Positions 25,932-33,464 of a DNA stretch of 64,000 nucleotides are shown here, one piece after another (the first letter of the stretch is position 1; every line of letters starts with the position of its first letter). The DNA comes from Burkholderiales bacterium. Its GTDB lineage: Bacteria; Pseudomonadota; Gammaproteobacteria; Burkholderiales; Burkholderiaceae_C. A program made the position numbers and the translations under genes. Where the stretch lies: positions 21,265 to 85,264 of the forward strand of contig CANHVY010000012.1 in assembly GCA_947464185.1 (NCBI GenBank). The letters run 5' to 3'. The notes below the pieces were generated by a model. It had not been told where the DNA came from and made no database searches. It saw only the letters and a program-made list of their open reading frames with translations.

Positions 25932-27107
25932 ATGAGCGTCATCGACAAGAACACCACCTTCCTCGGCTACCGCCGCGAGAACGGCCGCGTGGGCGTGCGC
26001 AACCACGTCATCATCCTGCCGCTGGACGACCTGTCCAACGCTGCCAGCGAGGCCGTGGCCCACAACATCAAGGGCTCCATGGCCATCCCGCACCCGTACG
26101 GGCGCCTGCAGTTCGGGGCCGACCTGGACCTGCACTTCCGCACGCTGATCGGCACGGGCTGCAACCCCAACGTGGCGGCGGTGGTGGTCATCGGCATCGA
26201 GGACGGCTGGACCAAGAAGGTGGTGGACGGCATCGCCGCCACGGGCAAGCCCGTGGTGGGCTTCGGCATCGAGGGCCATGGCGACCACGACACCATCATG
26301 CGCGCCAGCAAGGCGGCGCGCGAGTTCGTGCAGTGGGCCAGCGAGAAGCAGCGCGAGGTCTGCCCGCTGCACGAGCTGTGGGTGTCCACCAAATGCGGCG
26401 AGAGCGACACCACCAGCGGTTGCGGGGCCAACCCCACCGTGGGCAACGCCTTCGACAAGCTGCACGCCCTGGGCAGCTACCTGTGTTTTGGCGAGACCAC
26501 CGAACTCACGGGCGGCGAGCACATCGTGGCCGCGCGCTGCGCCACCGACGCCGTGCGCGAGAAGTTCATGTTCATGTTCAACCGCTACCAGGCGGTGGTG
26601 GACCGCCACAAGACCTCGGATCTCTCTGAAAGCCAGCCTACCAAGGGCAACATTGCCGGCGGCCTCACCACCATCGAGGAGAAAGCGCTGGGCAACATCC
26701 AGAAGATCGGCAAGAGCTGCACGGTGGACGGCGTGATCGACAAGGCCGAGATGCCCACCCACCCGGGCCTGTGGTTCATGGATTCGTCCTCGGCCGCGGC
26801 CGAGATGGTGACCTTGTGCGCAGCCTCCGGCTACGCGGTGCACTTCTTCCCCACGGGGCAGGGCAACGTGATCGGCAACCCCATCGTGCCGGTGATCAAG
26901 ATCTGCGCCAACCCCCGCACCGTGCGCCTGATGAGCGAACACATCGACGTGGACAGTTCCGGCCTGCTGCAGCGGCAGATCACGCTGGACCAGGCCGGGG
27001 ACCTGCTGTTGGAGAACATGCTGCGCACCGCCAACGGGCGGCTGACCGCGGCCGAAGCCCTGGGGCACCGGGAGTTCGTGCTGACGCGTCTGTACGAGTC
27101 TGCATGA
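25932..27107 (+). CDS. suyB: (2R)-sulfolactate sulfo-lyase, large subunit SuyB
   Basis: 391-residue catalytic subunit. It matches the SuyB pattern I know: [93 protein letters not shown] and the ending [14 protein letters not shown]. The conserved cysteines in TGCNP, TKCGESD and GCGAN are candidate metal or Fe-S ligands, as in UxaA-type lyases. The ATG at 25932 begins the conserved part; a GTG at 25920 would overlap suyA. The sulfite produced could be oxidised by the SoeA encoded at the window start. An altronate/galactarate dehydratase is the alternative but fits less well. Confidence 0.87.
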   Translation: MSVIDKNTTFLGYRRENGRVGVRNHVIILPLDDLSNAASEAVAHNIKGSMAIPHPYGRLQFGADLDLHFRTLIGTGCNPNVAAVVVIGIEDGWTKKVVDGIAATGKPVVGFGIEGHGDHDTIMRASKAAREFVQWASEKQREVCPLHELWVSTKCGESDTTSGCGANPTVGNAFDKLHALGSYLCFGETTELTGGEHIVAARCATDAVREKFMFMFNRYQAVVDRHKTSDLSESQPTKGNIAGGLTTIEEKALGNIQKIGKSCTVDGVIDKAEMPTHPGLWFMDSSSAAAEMVTLCAASGYAVHFFPTGQGNVIGNPIVPVIKICANPRTVRLMSEHIDVDSSGLLQRQITLDQAGDLLLENMLRTANGRLTAAEALGHREFVLTRLYESA

Positions 27108-27323
27108 ATGGGGGGCTTGGGCTTCGCCAATTTCCCGGCTGCCATGCCGGCGGCAGGGGGGCGCCACCCGATCTTCGGCACCAACCCGGTGGCGGCCATC
27201 TTCCCGCGGCGCGGCGCCGCCCCGCTGATGATCGACCTGAGCCTGTCTGAAGTGGCGCGCGGCAAGCTGATGGTGGCCGCGCAGCAGGGCCCCACGCCGC
27301 AGGGCCCGCAGGCGGCGGCTTGA
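27108..27323 (+). pseudogene. comC: Internal fragment of comC ((R)-sulfolactate dehydrogenase, Ldh_2 family)
   Basis: Starts at the base after the suyB stop and reads about 60 residues of the malate/L-lactate/sulfolactate dehydrogenase family: LGFANFPAAMPAAGGRHPIF, FGTNPVAAIFPRRGAAPLMI, DLSLSEVARGKLMVAAQQG. It then ends in an unrelated ten-residue tail. A full enzyme has about 340 residues, so both the N-terminal and C-terminal parts are missing. ComC oxidises (S)-sulfopropanediol-derived or (R)-sulfolactate intermediates and is often next to suyAB. Here it is only a relic, wedged between suyB and the kinase gene. Confidence 0.8.
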
Positions 27324-27328
27324 GCGCC

Positions 27329-28234
27329 ATGACCCGCCCCGTCAACATCCTGGGTGTCGGCCACGTGGCGCTGGACCACCAGTTCAGCATCCAGGCGTTT
27401 CCCGAGCATCCTGCCAAGACGCCTGCCCACGGCTACCGCAGCGGTGTGGGTGGCATGACGGCCAATGCCTGCGTGGCGGCGGCCCGCCTGGGCGCCCATG
27501 TGCGCATCGCCAGCCCGGTGGGCGACGATGCTTTGGCGCCGTTCATCGAGGCTCATTTCCGTCAAGAAGGCGTGGACCCGGGCGGGCTCGTTCGCGTGGC
27601 CGGCGCGCACAGTTCGGTGGCGGCCGTCATCGTCGATGCGCAGGGTGAGCGCCTGATCGTCAGTCACCGCGGTGATGCCCTGCGGCTGGCCCCTGCTTTG
27701 GACGCCGCGCAGGTCGATGCGGCCGACGTGCTGCTGACCGACCCGCGCTGCCCGGCCTGGGCCCAGGCCGCGCTTGAAAGAGCCCGCGCGCTGCGCCGCC
27801 TGTCCATCCTGGACGGCGATGCTGCGCCCCGGCAGGACCTGCAGCGGCTGGTCGGCCTGAGCGCCTGGGCGGTGTTTTCCCGGCCGGGCCTGCAAGCCTT
27901 TGAGCCGGGGACGGTGGAGCAAGGCCTGGCAGCGGCCCTGGCGGCCGGGGCCGAGGTGGCAGTGGTGACGCAGGATGACCAGCCGATGTGGTGGCAGCGT
28001 CGCGGCGGGCCGTTGCGCGGCCTGCCGTCGTTCGTCGTGCAGCCCGTGGTGGACACCACCGCAGCGGGCGACACCTTCCACGGCGCCCTGGCCGTGGCCC
28101 TGGGTGAAGGGGCCGCTGACGAAGATGCACTTCGATTCGCGGCCGCTGCAGCTGCGCTGAAGTGCCTGCAGCCCGGGGGTATCGCCGGTGCCCCCCGCCG
28201 CGAACAGGTCCGGGCCTTGCTCGCAGCCTCCTGA
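27329..28234 (+). CDS. PfkB-family sugar kinase, YihV-like
   Basis: 301-residue ribokinase-fold protein. N-terminal substrate side: ILGVGHVALDHQFSIQ and GVGGMTANACVAAARLGAHV. C-terminal catalytic motif: VVDTTAAGDTFHGALAVAL, with the base aspartate in AAGD. The last part (ALKCLQPGGIAGAPRREQVR) and the middle (LSILDGDAAPRQDLQRLV) resemble E. coli YihV, the 6-deoxy-6-sulfofructose kinase of sulfoquinovose breakdown. Given suyAB and the comC relic directly upstream, a sulfosugar substrate is a reasonable guess, but 2-keto-3-deoxygluconate or another sugar is possible. The ATG at 27329 is preferred over a TTG at 27320. Confidence 0.82.
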   Translation: MTRPVNILGVGHVALDHQFSIQAFPEHPAKTPAHGYRSGVGGMTANACVAAARLGAHVRIASPVGDDALAPFIEAHFRQEGVDPGGLVRVAGAHSSVAAVIVDAQGERLIVSHRGDALRLAPALDAAQVDAADVLLTDPRCPAWAQAALERARALRRLSILDGDAAPRQDLQRLVGLSAWAVFSRPGLQAFEPGTVEQGLAAALAAGAEVAVVTQDDQPMWWQRRGGPLRGLPSFVVQPVVDTTAAGDTFHGALAVALGEGAADEDALRFAAAAAALKCLQPGGIAGAPRREQVRALLAAS

Positions 28235-28348
28235 GGCACCTGCATCGGCCTGGCCTGAGCCGCGCCGCCGGAGTGAAACGCACCCCCAGCGCCGGCTGGC
28301 ACTGGCCGCGCCTTTGCCTACCGGCGGTTTAGGGCACTTTTGGGCCAC

Positions 28349-28376
28349 CAAAGCGAAGCGGCCCCAAGGGGCCGCT
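28349..28376 (-). terminator. Intrinsic terminator of tRNA-Val
   Basis: AGCGGCCCC and GGGGCCGCT form a 9-bp stem on a 2-base loop (28357-28376). On the minus strand, downstream of the tRNA, it is followed by TTCGCTTT. Confidence 0.55.
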
Positions 28377-28405
28377 GCTAGGTTGTTGATTTCACTCGGA
28401 AATCC

Positions 28406-28480
28406 TGGTGGGCGGTGCAGGGTTCGAACCTGCGACCCCTGCCGTGTGAAGGCAGTGCTCTACCGCTGAGCTAACCGCCC
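28406..28480 (-). tRNA. tRNA-Val (CAC anticodon)
   Basis: 75-base cloverleaf on the minus strand. The acceptor stem GGGCGGT/ACCGCCC pairs fully, with discriminator A and an encoded CCA (28406-28408). The D arm is GCTC/GAGC. The anticodon stem CTGCC/GGCAG closes the loop TTCACAC, anticodon CAC. The T arm is GCAGG-TTCGAAC-CCTGC. It decodes GUG. Confidence 0.95.
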
Positions 28481-28534
28481 GGTCGGTTTCAACCGGAGCC
28501 GTAAATTATGCCACCAGCGCGCGCTGCTTTCGCT

Positions 28535-29269
28535 TCAGGGCAGGGAGCGTGTGAGGATCGCGCCAATGGCGTGGTTGCGCTCTTCCGCCGCCAGGGCCCT
28601 CAGCGAGGGCAGGCGGCCGGCCACCATCAGGTCGGCCAGGCCATGGGCCAGGGCCCAGGCCGCCGCCACATCGGCGGAGCCGGCGGCTTGCAGCAAGTGG
28701 GCCGGCGGGACTCCGGTGGCGTGTTCCGGGGCGCCGGTGCTCAACAGTTGGCTGGCCTGTGAAGGCGTTGCGGGCAGTTGCGGCCTGGACGGTGCGGCGC
28801 CTTTCGACGTGACCCGCACCACGCCGTCGACGAGCGTGAAGAAGGCCGCCTGCGCGCTGCTCTTGAGTTCGGGGTCGTTGTAGTCGGTGCGGTCGGAGCC
28901 GAACATCAGCCGGAACAGGGCCGGGTTCTCCAGGGCGAAGTTCACATAGCCCACCCCTATGGCCTCCATCTGGGCACGGGGTTCGGCCGGAGCCTGACGT
29001 TGGAAGTCCTGCTGCCGCGCGACGAAGCGCTGGAAGCCGCGCGTGGCCAGGGCGGTGAGCAGGCCGTTGGCATCGCGAAAGTGGTGGGCCGGCGCGGCGT
29101 GGCTGACGCCGGCCCGCTTGGCCACACCCCGCAGTGAGAACCCCTCGATGCCGTGTGCTCCCAGCTCGGCCTCCGCTGCGTCTAGCAGCGCGGCGCGCAG
29201 GGCACCGTGGTGGTAGCGGCGCTCCGGTGGCGACGGCTGATCTTCCGCAGTTCCTGCAGGCTTGTTCAT
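28535..29269 (-). CDS. TetR-family regulator (WHG C-terminal type)
   Basis: 244-residue repressor. The N-terminal helix-turn-helix (ALLDAAEAELGAHGIEGFSL, RGVAKRAGVSHAAPAHHFRD) is clear. The C-terminal half (VGYVNFALENPALFRLMFGS) fits the TetR subgroup with a WHG ligand domain. The start, MNKPAGTAEDQPS, is an ATG at 29269. The gene is divergent from a lipoprotein gene, and the space between holds a strong inverted repeat that is its likely operator. Confidence 0.88.
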   Translation of the reverse strand: MNKPAGTAEDQPSPPERRYHHGALRAALLDAAEAELGAHGIEGFSLRGVAKRAGVSHAAPAHHFRDANGLLTALATRGFQRFVARQQDFQRQAPAEPRAQMEAIGVGYVNFALENPALFRLMFGSDRTDYNDPELKSSAQAAFFTLVDGVVRVTSKGAAPSRPQLPATPSQASQLLSTGAPEHATGVPPAHLLQAAGSADVAAAWALAHGLADLMVAGRLPSLRALAAEERNHAIGAILTRSLP

Positions 29270-29344
29270 GTACGGACGTGGCGCGCTGGTTGTCGAGAAA
29301 GGGTCTCGAAAGACAGGGAGCGAAAGACGCAGCGAAAGAGTAAC

Positions 29345-29390
29345 TTGACATTGTATAGATGCGCGCCTACAGTAATCTTTACGATGTCAA
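29345..29390. promoter_or_regulatory. Probable TetR operator over a divergent promoter
   Basis: TTGACATTGTATAGAT (29345-29360) and ATCTTTACGATGTCAA (29375-29390) are inverted copies matching at 14 of 16 positions, 14 bases apart. The left arm begins with a consensus -35 box, TTGACA, followed after 17 bases by TACAGT (29368-29373), a fair -10 for the lipoprotein gene. A bound TetR dimer would block this promoter. Confidence 0.65.
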
Positions 29391-29450
29391 GACCAGATCT
29401 CCTGACCCCTGACATCCGTTTCCAGTTCGCTCATCCGCTTGGAGCCCACC

Positions 29451-30584
29451 ATGTCCTCAGTTCCATCCACTTTCGCCACTTCCTTCAAGTTCCGTGCGTC
29501 TGCCGTCTTGCAATGCTGGAGGCTGCTTCGCGCCGCTGTTGCACGTCGCGTCGCGGTGGTCCTGGATGCCTGTCGTGTCCGAGAGTCGTGGTCGCCCGCT
29601 TCCTCCCGAATCGCCCCAGCGCGGGCGGCGCGCACCGTCGCAGCGGTCGCCCTGGCTCTGTCAGCCTCGGGCTGTGCCTACGTCGCCGTGGCCACCGCCC
29701 CTGCCAAGCCTTCCAGCGCCACGCGTACGGCCCTCGCGTTGCAAGCCGACGCGGTCTTCTGGCAGACGCTGCATGCAGGCCGCTACGAGGACATCGGTCG
29801 GGCGCTGGAACTGAAGACCGCAGCCTATCTCGAGAACCCGGGCGACGCGCTGACGGCCGCACACGCTGGTTGGCTGCACATCTGGCGCCTGGCCGAGAGC
29901 GGACGCCTGGCGCAGGTGCCGGCCACCATCACCAACGACGCCGTCATGGCGCGCAAGTACTTCGAGGAGGCCGTGCGGCTGCAACCGAGCGAGGCGCGCT
30001 TCCAGGGTTTCCTGGGTTCGGCACTGCTGGCAGAAGGCTCCATCCACCGCGATGAGAAGCTCACCCGCCGGGGCTACTACACGCTGCTCGACAGCGTTGC
30101 CGCCTGGCCCGAGTTCAACCTCTTCACGGCCGGATACTCGATGTCGCGGCTGCCTGCCGATTCAGCGCGCTTCAAGGAGGCCCTGGAGATGCAGTGGCGA
30201 ACGCTGGATCTTTGCTCTGGACAGGCTCTCGACCGCCTGGATCCCGACTTCGGCAGGTACATGGCCCTGGCGACGACCAGCGGCCCCAAGCGCGCTTGCT
30301 GGAACTCGTGGATTGCCCCGCACAACTTTGAAGGATTCTTCCTGAACATGGGTGACATGCTGGTGAAAGCCGGCGATGTGGCCACGGCGCGAAAGATCTA
30401 CGCCAACGCGCGCCACTCGCCGACCTACTCCGAGTGGAAGCATCGATCACTGCTCGAGCAGCGCATCGCCCAGGCCCCCGACAACGTGCAAAGCTTCAAC
30501 GCCGTTCCCGGCAGTCAGGGTGGGGATGCCAAGCGCCAGATGTTCCAGACCACAGTGGCCTGCATGGCCTGCCATCAGCAATAG
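29451..30584 (+). CDS. Lipoprotein with a C-terminal haem-type CxxCH motif
   Basis: 377-residue protein I do not recognise by name. A cationic stretch of about 60 residues precedes a hydrophobic signal ending in a lipobox (VALALSASGCAY), so the true start may be downstream of the ATG at 29451. The mature part has repeat-like helices (AAYLENPGDALTAAHAGWLH, YFEEAVRLQPSEARFQGFLG) that resemble tetratricopeptide repeats. The last seven residues, CMACHQQ, contain CMACH, a haem c attachment pattern at the extreme C-terminus. It faces a TetR gene that probably controls it. A periplasmic or surface role with a covalent haem is possible but unproven. Confidence 0.65.
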   Translation: MSSVPSTFATSFKFRASAVLQCWRLLRAAVARRVAVVLDACRVRESWSPASSRIAPARAARTVAAVALALSASGCAYVAVATAPAKPSSATRTALALQADAVFWQTLHAGRYEDIGRALELKTAAYLENPGDALTAAHAGWLHIWRLAESGRLAQVPATITNDAVMARKYFEEAVRLQPSEARFQGFLGSALLAEGSIHRDEKLTRRGYYTLLDSVAAWPEFNLFTAGYSMSRLPADSARFKEALEMQWRTLDLCSGQALDRLDPDFGRYMALATTSGPKRACWNSWIAPHNFEGFFLNMGDMLVKAGDVATARKIYANARHSPTYSEWKHRSLLEQRIAQAPDNVQSFNAVPGSQGGDAKRQMFQTTVACMACHQQ

Positions 30585-30709
30585 TGTGCCGGTTGTTCCG
30601 GGGCTTCGAGCCCCGGTACGCGACCTGATGCAAGCGCGCCTGGTGCTGTTCACTTTCGGTCAGGCGCTGATGGGCCCGCCCTTCCCGGCCGGGCTTGGCG
30701 CATGAAGCG

Positions 30710-30784
30710 TGGTCCCCCCGACAGGAATCGAACCTGTATCTAGCGCTTAGGAGGCGCTCGTTCTATCCATTGAACTACGGCGGG
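30710..30784 (-). tRNA. tRNA-Arg (CCT anticodon)
   Basis: 75 bases on the minus strand with an encoded CCA (30710-30712). D arm GTTC/GAAC, anticodon stem AGCGC/GCGCT with loop CTCCTAA (anticodon CCT), T arm ACAGG-TTCGATT-CCTGT. The acceptor stem CCCGCCG/CGGGGGG pairs except for one internal G-G mismatch. It decodes AGG. Confidence 0.9.
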
Positions 30785-30822
30785 ACGGGGCATTCTAGGC
30801 ACCCTGCAAAGCACCGGGGACG

Positions 30823-31326
30823 CTACTTGACCAGACCCTTGACCGTGCCGAGCGGCAGATACTGGAGAAGCGGGTTTCCCGAGGTGGCGATGAACCTGTG
30901 GTGTGCATAGAACCCCGCGGCCGCCAGGTCCTTTGCGTCGACCACCAGGGCATAGGCGGCGATCTCTGCGGTGGTGGCTCGACGCAATGCGTCAGCGAGC
31001 AAGGCTGCCCCCAGTCCCTGCCCCTTGAAGTTCTGATCCACGGCCAAGCGACCCATGCGTACGGCGGGCACGTTGGGGTAGCGCGGCATCTTCCTGGCCA
31101 GAGGTTCCGCCAGGTCTGTCAACAAGATGCTGGCTGAAGCCAGGGTGTAGTAGCCGGCGATATGCCCCTGTGCATCCAGTGCCGTGAAGCAGGCGGTCAC
31201 GCGCCGTTTGATGTCCTGGCTGACCTGTGTCTTGAAGTAGCGGTCCAGCGGTTCAACCCCGCACTCGAAGTCGGACCGGTCGGCATCGAGATCGAGCAGA
31301 GCGACCGAAAAGCGTGGGCCGCGCAT
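30823..31326 (-). CDS. tacT: GNAT acetyltransferase toxin, TacT-like
   Basis: 167-residue GNAT protein of the class that acetylates aminoacyl-tRNA. Acetyl-CoA loop: VPAVRMGRLAVDQNFKGQGL. Catalytic tyrosine region: LAAAGFYAHHRFIATSGNPL. N-terminus: FECGVEPLDRYFKTQVSQDI, characteristic of the TacT/AtaT toxins. Its start shares one base with the end of the antitoxin gene upstream. It sits just after tRNA-Arg. Confidence 0.85.
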   Translation of the reverse strand: MRGPRFSVALLDLDADRSDFECGVEPLDRYFKTQVSQDIKRRVTACFTALDAQGHIAGYYTLASASILLTDLAEPLARKMPRYPNVPAVRMGRLAVDQNFKGQGLGAALLADALRRATTAEIAAYALVVDAKDLAAAGFYAHHRFIATSGNPLLQYLPLGTVKGLVK

Positions 31327-31634
31327 CAGGAGGCCAGAAGCCGGTCTGCCTTGGCAAAAGCACGCTTCAACGCCGCATTGGGCTTGGCAGGTGAGATCAG
31401 GGCATTGGCAAAGGCTTCCTGATCAGCCACAGCAAGCCGCACCTGATCCGCTTGCTCAATGGCTTGAGACGCAGCCGACTGCAGGGCGTGGATCACAAAA
31501 TCAGTCATGGTCCTGCCTTGAATTTCTGCGGCGCGCTTTACGACAGCGTGCAGGTCAGGGCTGATCCGAGCCTCCAGCCGCGCCGACTGAGGTCGGTTGG
31601 AAGTGGGGATGGCGGCAGCGGTCCTTGCAGTCAT
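31326..31634 (-). CDS. tacA: DUF1778 antitoxin, TacA-like
   Basis: 102-residue ribbon-helix-helix antitoxin (SARLEARISPDLHAVVKRAA, GRTMTDFVIHALQSAASQAI), the usual partner of GNAT toxins. The C-terminal NAALKRAFAKADRLLAS probably inhibits the toxin. Gene order, overlap and sizes match tacAT modules. Confidence 0.85.
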   Translation of the reverse strand: MTARTAAAIPTSNRPQSARLEARISPDLHAVVKRAAEIQGRTMTDFVIHALQSAASQAIEQADQVRLAVADQEAFANALISPAKPNAALKRAFAKADRLLAS

Positions 31635-31796
31635 TGAGCTTCTCCAGCGCTAAGGTGCAAATTGTGCGGCAATATGCCGTACAGGGTCATTGCGTTGCTC
31701 ATGCGGCGTGCTGACGGAGCCCGGTTGCTTCCTGGGGGGCGTCCCCTTGAGTTCGGTGTCAGCTTCGGCCCATACCTTCCGCGCAAGAATGGGTTG

Positions 31797-32417
31797 ATGA
31801 ACCCTGGCCCCCGCCGCCTGGCCTGCGAGCGTTGCCTGCGACCGCAGGTCACCTGCCTGTGCGCCCTGGTGTGCCCCACGTCTCACCGCACCGAGGTGCT
31901 GGTGCTGCAGCATCCGCAGGAGCAACGCCAGGCGAAGAACAGTGTGGCGCTGTTGCGGCTGTCCCTGGCGCAGTGCGAGGTGGTGGTGGGCGAGCGCTTT
32001 GCGCCCGGGGAACTGGCGGCCTTGCTGCATCGCCCTGGTCGGGACACATGGCTGCTGTACCCGGACGTGCCGGCAGCGCCTGCACCGGTGCAGGCCGAGG
32101 CTGGCGGCGCGGGCGGTGAGGGGCCGATGCGCCTGGTGGTCATCGACGCGACTTGGCGCAAGAGCCTGCGCATGTTGCTGGAGCACCCGGCGCTGCTCGC
32201 GTTGCCCAGGTTGGCTCTGGCTGCGCCGGCCCCCACCTGCTACCGCGCCATCCGGGCGGCGCGCCGGGCCGACCAAGTCTCCACCCTGGAAGCCACCGTC
32301 CAAGCCCTGTCGATGCTGGAAGGGCCGTCTTTCGACGCCTTGCCTTTGCTCAATGCTTTCGCTCGTTTTGTGGCGGGCCTGGCTTCGAGGTCGGCCGGGT
32401 CTTCGCCGCTTCGCTAA
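31797..32417 (+). CDS. tapT: tRNA-uridine aminocarboxypropyltransferase (DTW domain)
   Basis: 206-residue DTW-domain enzyme, predicted to make acp3U in tRNA from S-adenosylmethionine. N-terminal cysteines CERCLRPQVTCLC are typical. The core contains VLVLQHPQEQRQAKNSVALL, the DTW-type motif IDATWRKSLRML and TCYRAIRAARRADQVSTLEA. The ATG at 31797 starts just before the cysteine cluster; an in-frame extension upstream is not conserved. Confidence 0.88.
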   Translation: MNPGPRRLACERCLRPQVTCLCALVCPTSHRTEVLVLQHPQEQRQAKNSVALLRLSLAQCEVVVGERFAPGELAALLHRPGRDTWLLYPDVPAAPAPVQAEAGGAGGEGPMRLVVIDATWRKSLRMLLEHPALLALPRLALAAPAPTCYRAIRAARRADQVSTLEATVQALSMLEGPSFDALPLLNAFARFVAGLASRSAGSSPLR

Positions 32418-32426
32418 ACTCGATTC

Positions 32427-32918
32427 ATGCGTGGACTGACCCGTACGCTGTGCATCTGGTGGGTGGCCATCGCCTTGCCCGTGCACGGGTGGGCGGCAGC
32501 GGCCATGCTGTTCTGCGGAACAGGTTCAGCGCATCACGCGCACATGCAGGCAAGCGCACCTGGGCCTGCTCCTGCACCTGCACCTGCGCAGGCGCAGGCG
32601 CAGGCGCAGGCGCAGGCGCACCATCCAGCGACGGCGGATGACGCGGCTCCCCACTGCCATGGGCACGCGGCCAGCACTGCCGGCCCTTCCGATGAGCGCT
32701 CGCCGCACATGGACAGCCCCGACGGCCCAGGGCTGATGAGCCCTCACGGCCCGTGCAGCGTGTGCATCGACTGCTGCGCCATGTTCGCGCTGCCTGCGGC
32801 GCGAGCGCTGGCGGAGCCCGCGCCAACGGCCGAAGAGCTGCACTCGCCTCGTGTGCAGCCGGTGGCGTCACGCGCCACCGATACCCCCGAGCGACCGCCT
32901 CGACCGGACCTCGCCTGA
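32427..32918 (+). CDS. Small secreted cysteine/histidine-rich protein of the copper locus
   Basis: 163 residues. A short hydrophobic N-terminus (TLCIWWVAIALPVHGWAAAA) probably is a signal or anchor. Then follow an Ala-Pro/Gln-Ala repeat, His-rich stretches (HHPATADDAAPHCHGHA) and CSVCIDCCAMFALPAARALA, a cysteine-rich motif seen in small proteins linked to metal resistance. Precise function is not known to me. It lies at the head of a plus-strand set running to cusF. A hexamer tandem repeat in the gene may make its length vary between strains. Confidence 0.65.
   Translation: MRGLTRTLCIWWVAIALPVHGWAAAAMLFCGTGSAHHAHMQASAPGPAPAPAPAQAQAQAQAQAHHPATADDAAPHCHGHAASTAGPSDERSPHMDSPDGPGLMSPHGPCSVCIDCCAMFALPAARALAEPAPTAEELHSPRVQPVASRATDTPERPPRPDLA
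32588..32620 (+). repeat. Hexanucleotide tandem repeat (GCAGGC)5
   Basis: Five perfect GCAGGC copies (32588-32617) plus GCA, coding for Gln-Ala pairs. Immediately upstream, CCTGCA-type hexamers are roughly complementary, so the region can fold into an imperfect hairpin. Confidence 0.85.
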
Positions 32919-33085
32919 CCGGGCGTGGCTCTGTCGGGGCACGGCTGCTGGCTCGCGCCAGCCGGTCGGTGCCGATGACAGGTCATCCGGGAGGACGACG
33001 GTCCCTTCCCAGTCCATCGCGGCGAAGCGCCTGTGGTCGCTGACCGCAGGCTTGTCGCTGACGCACCCACGAGGTCGAGGTTGCC

Positions 33086-33454
33086 ATGTTCAAGATTTCT
33101 CTGCGCCACGCAAGGCTTCGCGGCCTGGCCCTGGCCGTCGCAGGTTCGGCCGCTGGCCTGGTCCACGCTCAGAACGCTCCAGGCCGGGCTGAGCGTGCCG
33201 ATCCGCTCGACGCCAAGGCGCCGGTGCCGGCCGCTACCTACGCATCGCCGCTGGCGGGCTATCGCCGCCTGGGCGACGACAAGCGCGTCTCCTGGAAAGA
33301 CGCCAACGAGACCGTGAACCGCATCGGCGGCTGGCGCGTCTATACCCGCGAGGCGCAGCAGCCGGACGCTGCGGGTTCGGCGCCTGCTGCGGGCGCCGTG
33401 CCAGCGCCTGCTGCAGACGCTGCGCCTGCACACGGTGGCCACAAGAAGCACTGA
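33086..33454 (+). CDS. Small periplasmic protein upstream of the TolC-type gene
   Basis: 122 residues with a Sec signal (LRGLALAVAGSAAGLVHAQ). The core (YASPLAGYRRLGDDKRVSWK, ANETVNRIGGWRVYTREAQQ) resembles short proteins I have seen beside TolC and copper-oxidase genes, but it has no named function. A low-complexity Ala/Pro tail ends HGGHKKH, which could bind metal. It ends ten bases before the TolC-type gene. Confidence 0.65.
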   Translation: MFKISLRHARLRGLALAVAGSAAGLVHAQNAPGRAERADPLDAKAPVPAATYASPLAGYRRLGDDKRVSWKDANETVNRIGGWRVYTREAQQPDAAGSAPAAGAVPAPAADAAPAHGGHKKH

Positions 33455-33464
33455 GGGGTCCGAG

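Noticed and set aside
27320..28234. 2-keto-3-deoxygluconate kinase as the firm name of the PfkB protein
   Set aside because: Motifs are shared across PfkB kinases; the middle and C-terminal segments resemble YihV more, so I left the substrate open.
32560..32625. CRISPR-like repeat array
   Set aside because: Units are six bases without spacers; it is a coding microsatellite. No CRISPR array or cas gene is seen in the window.
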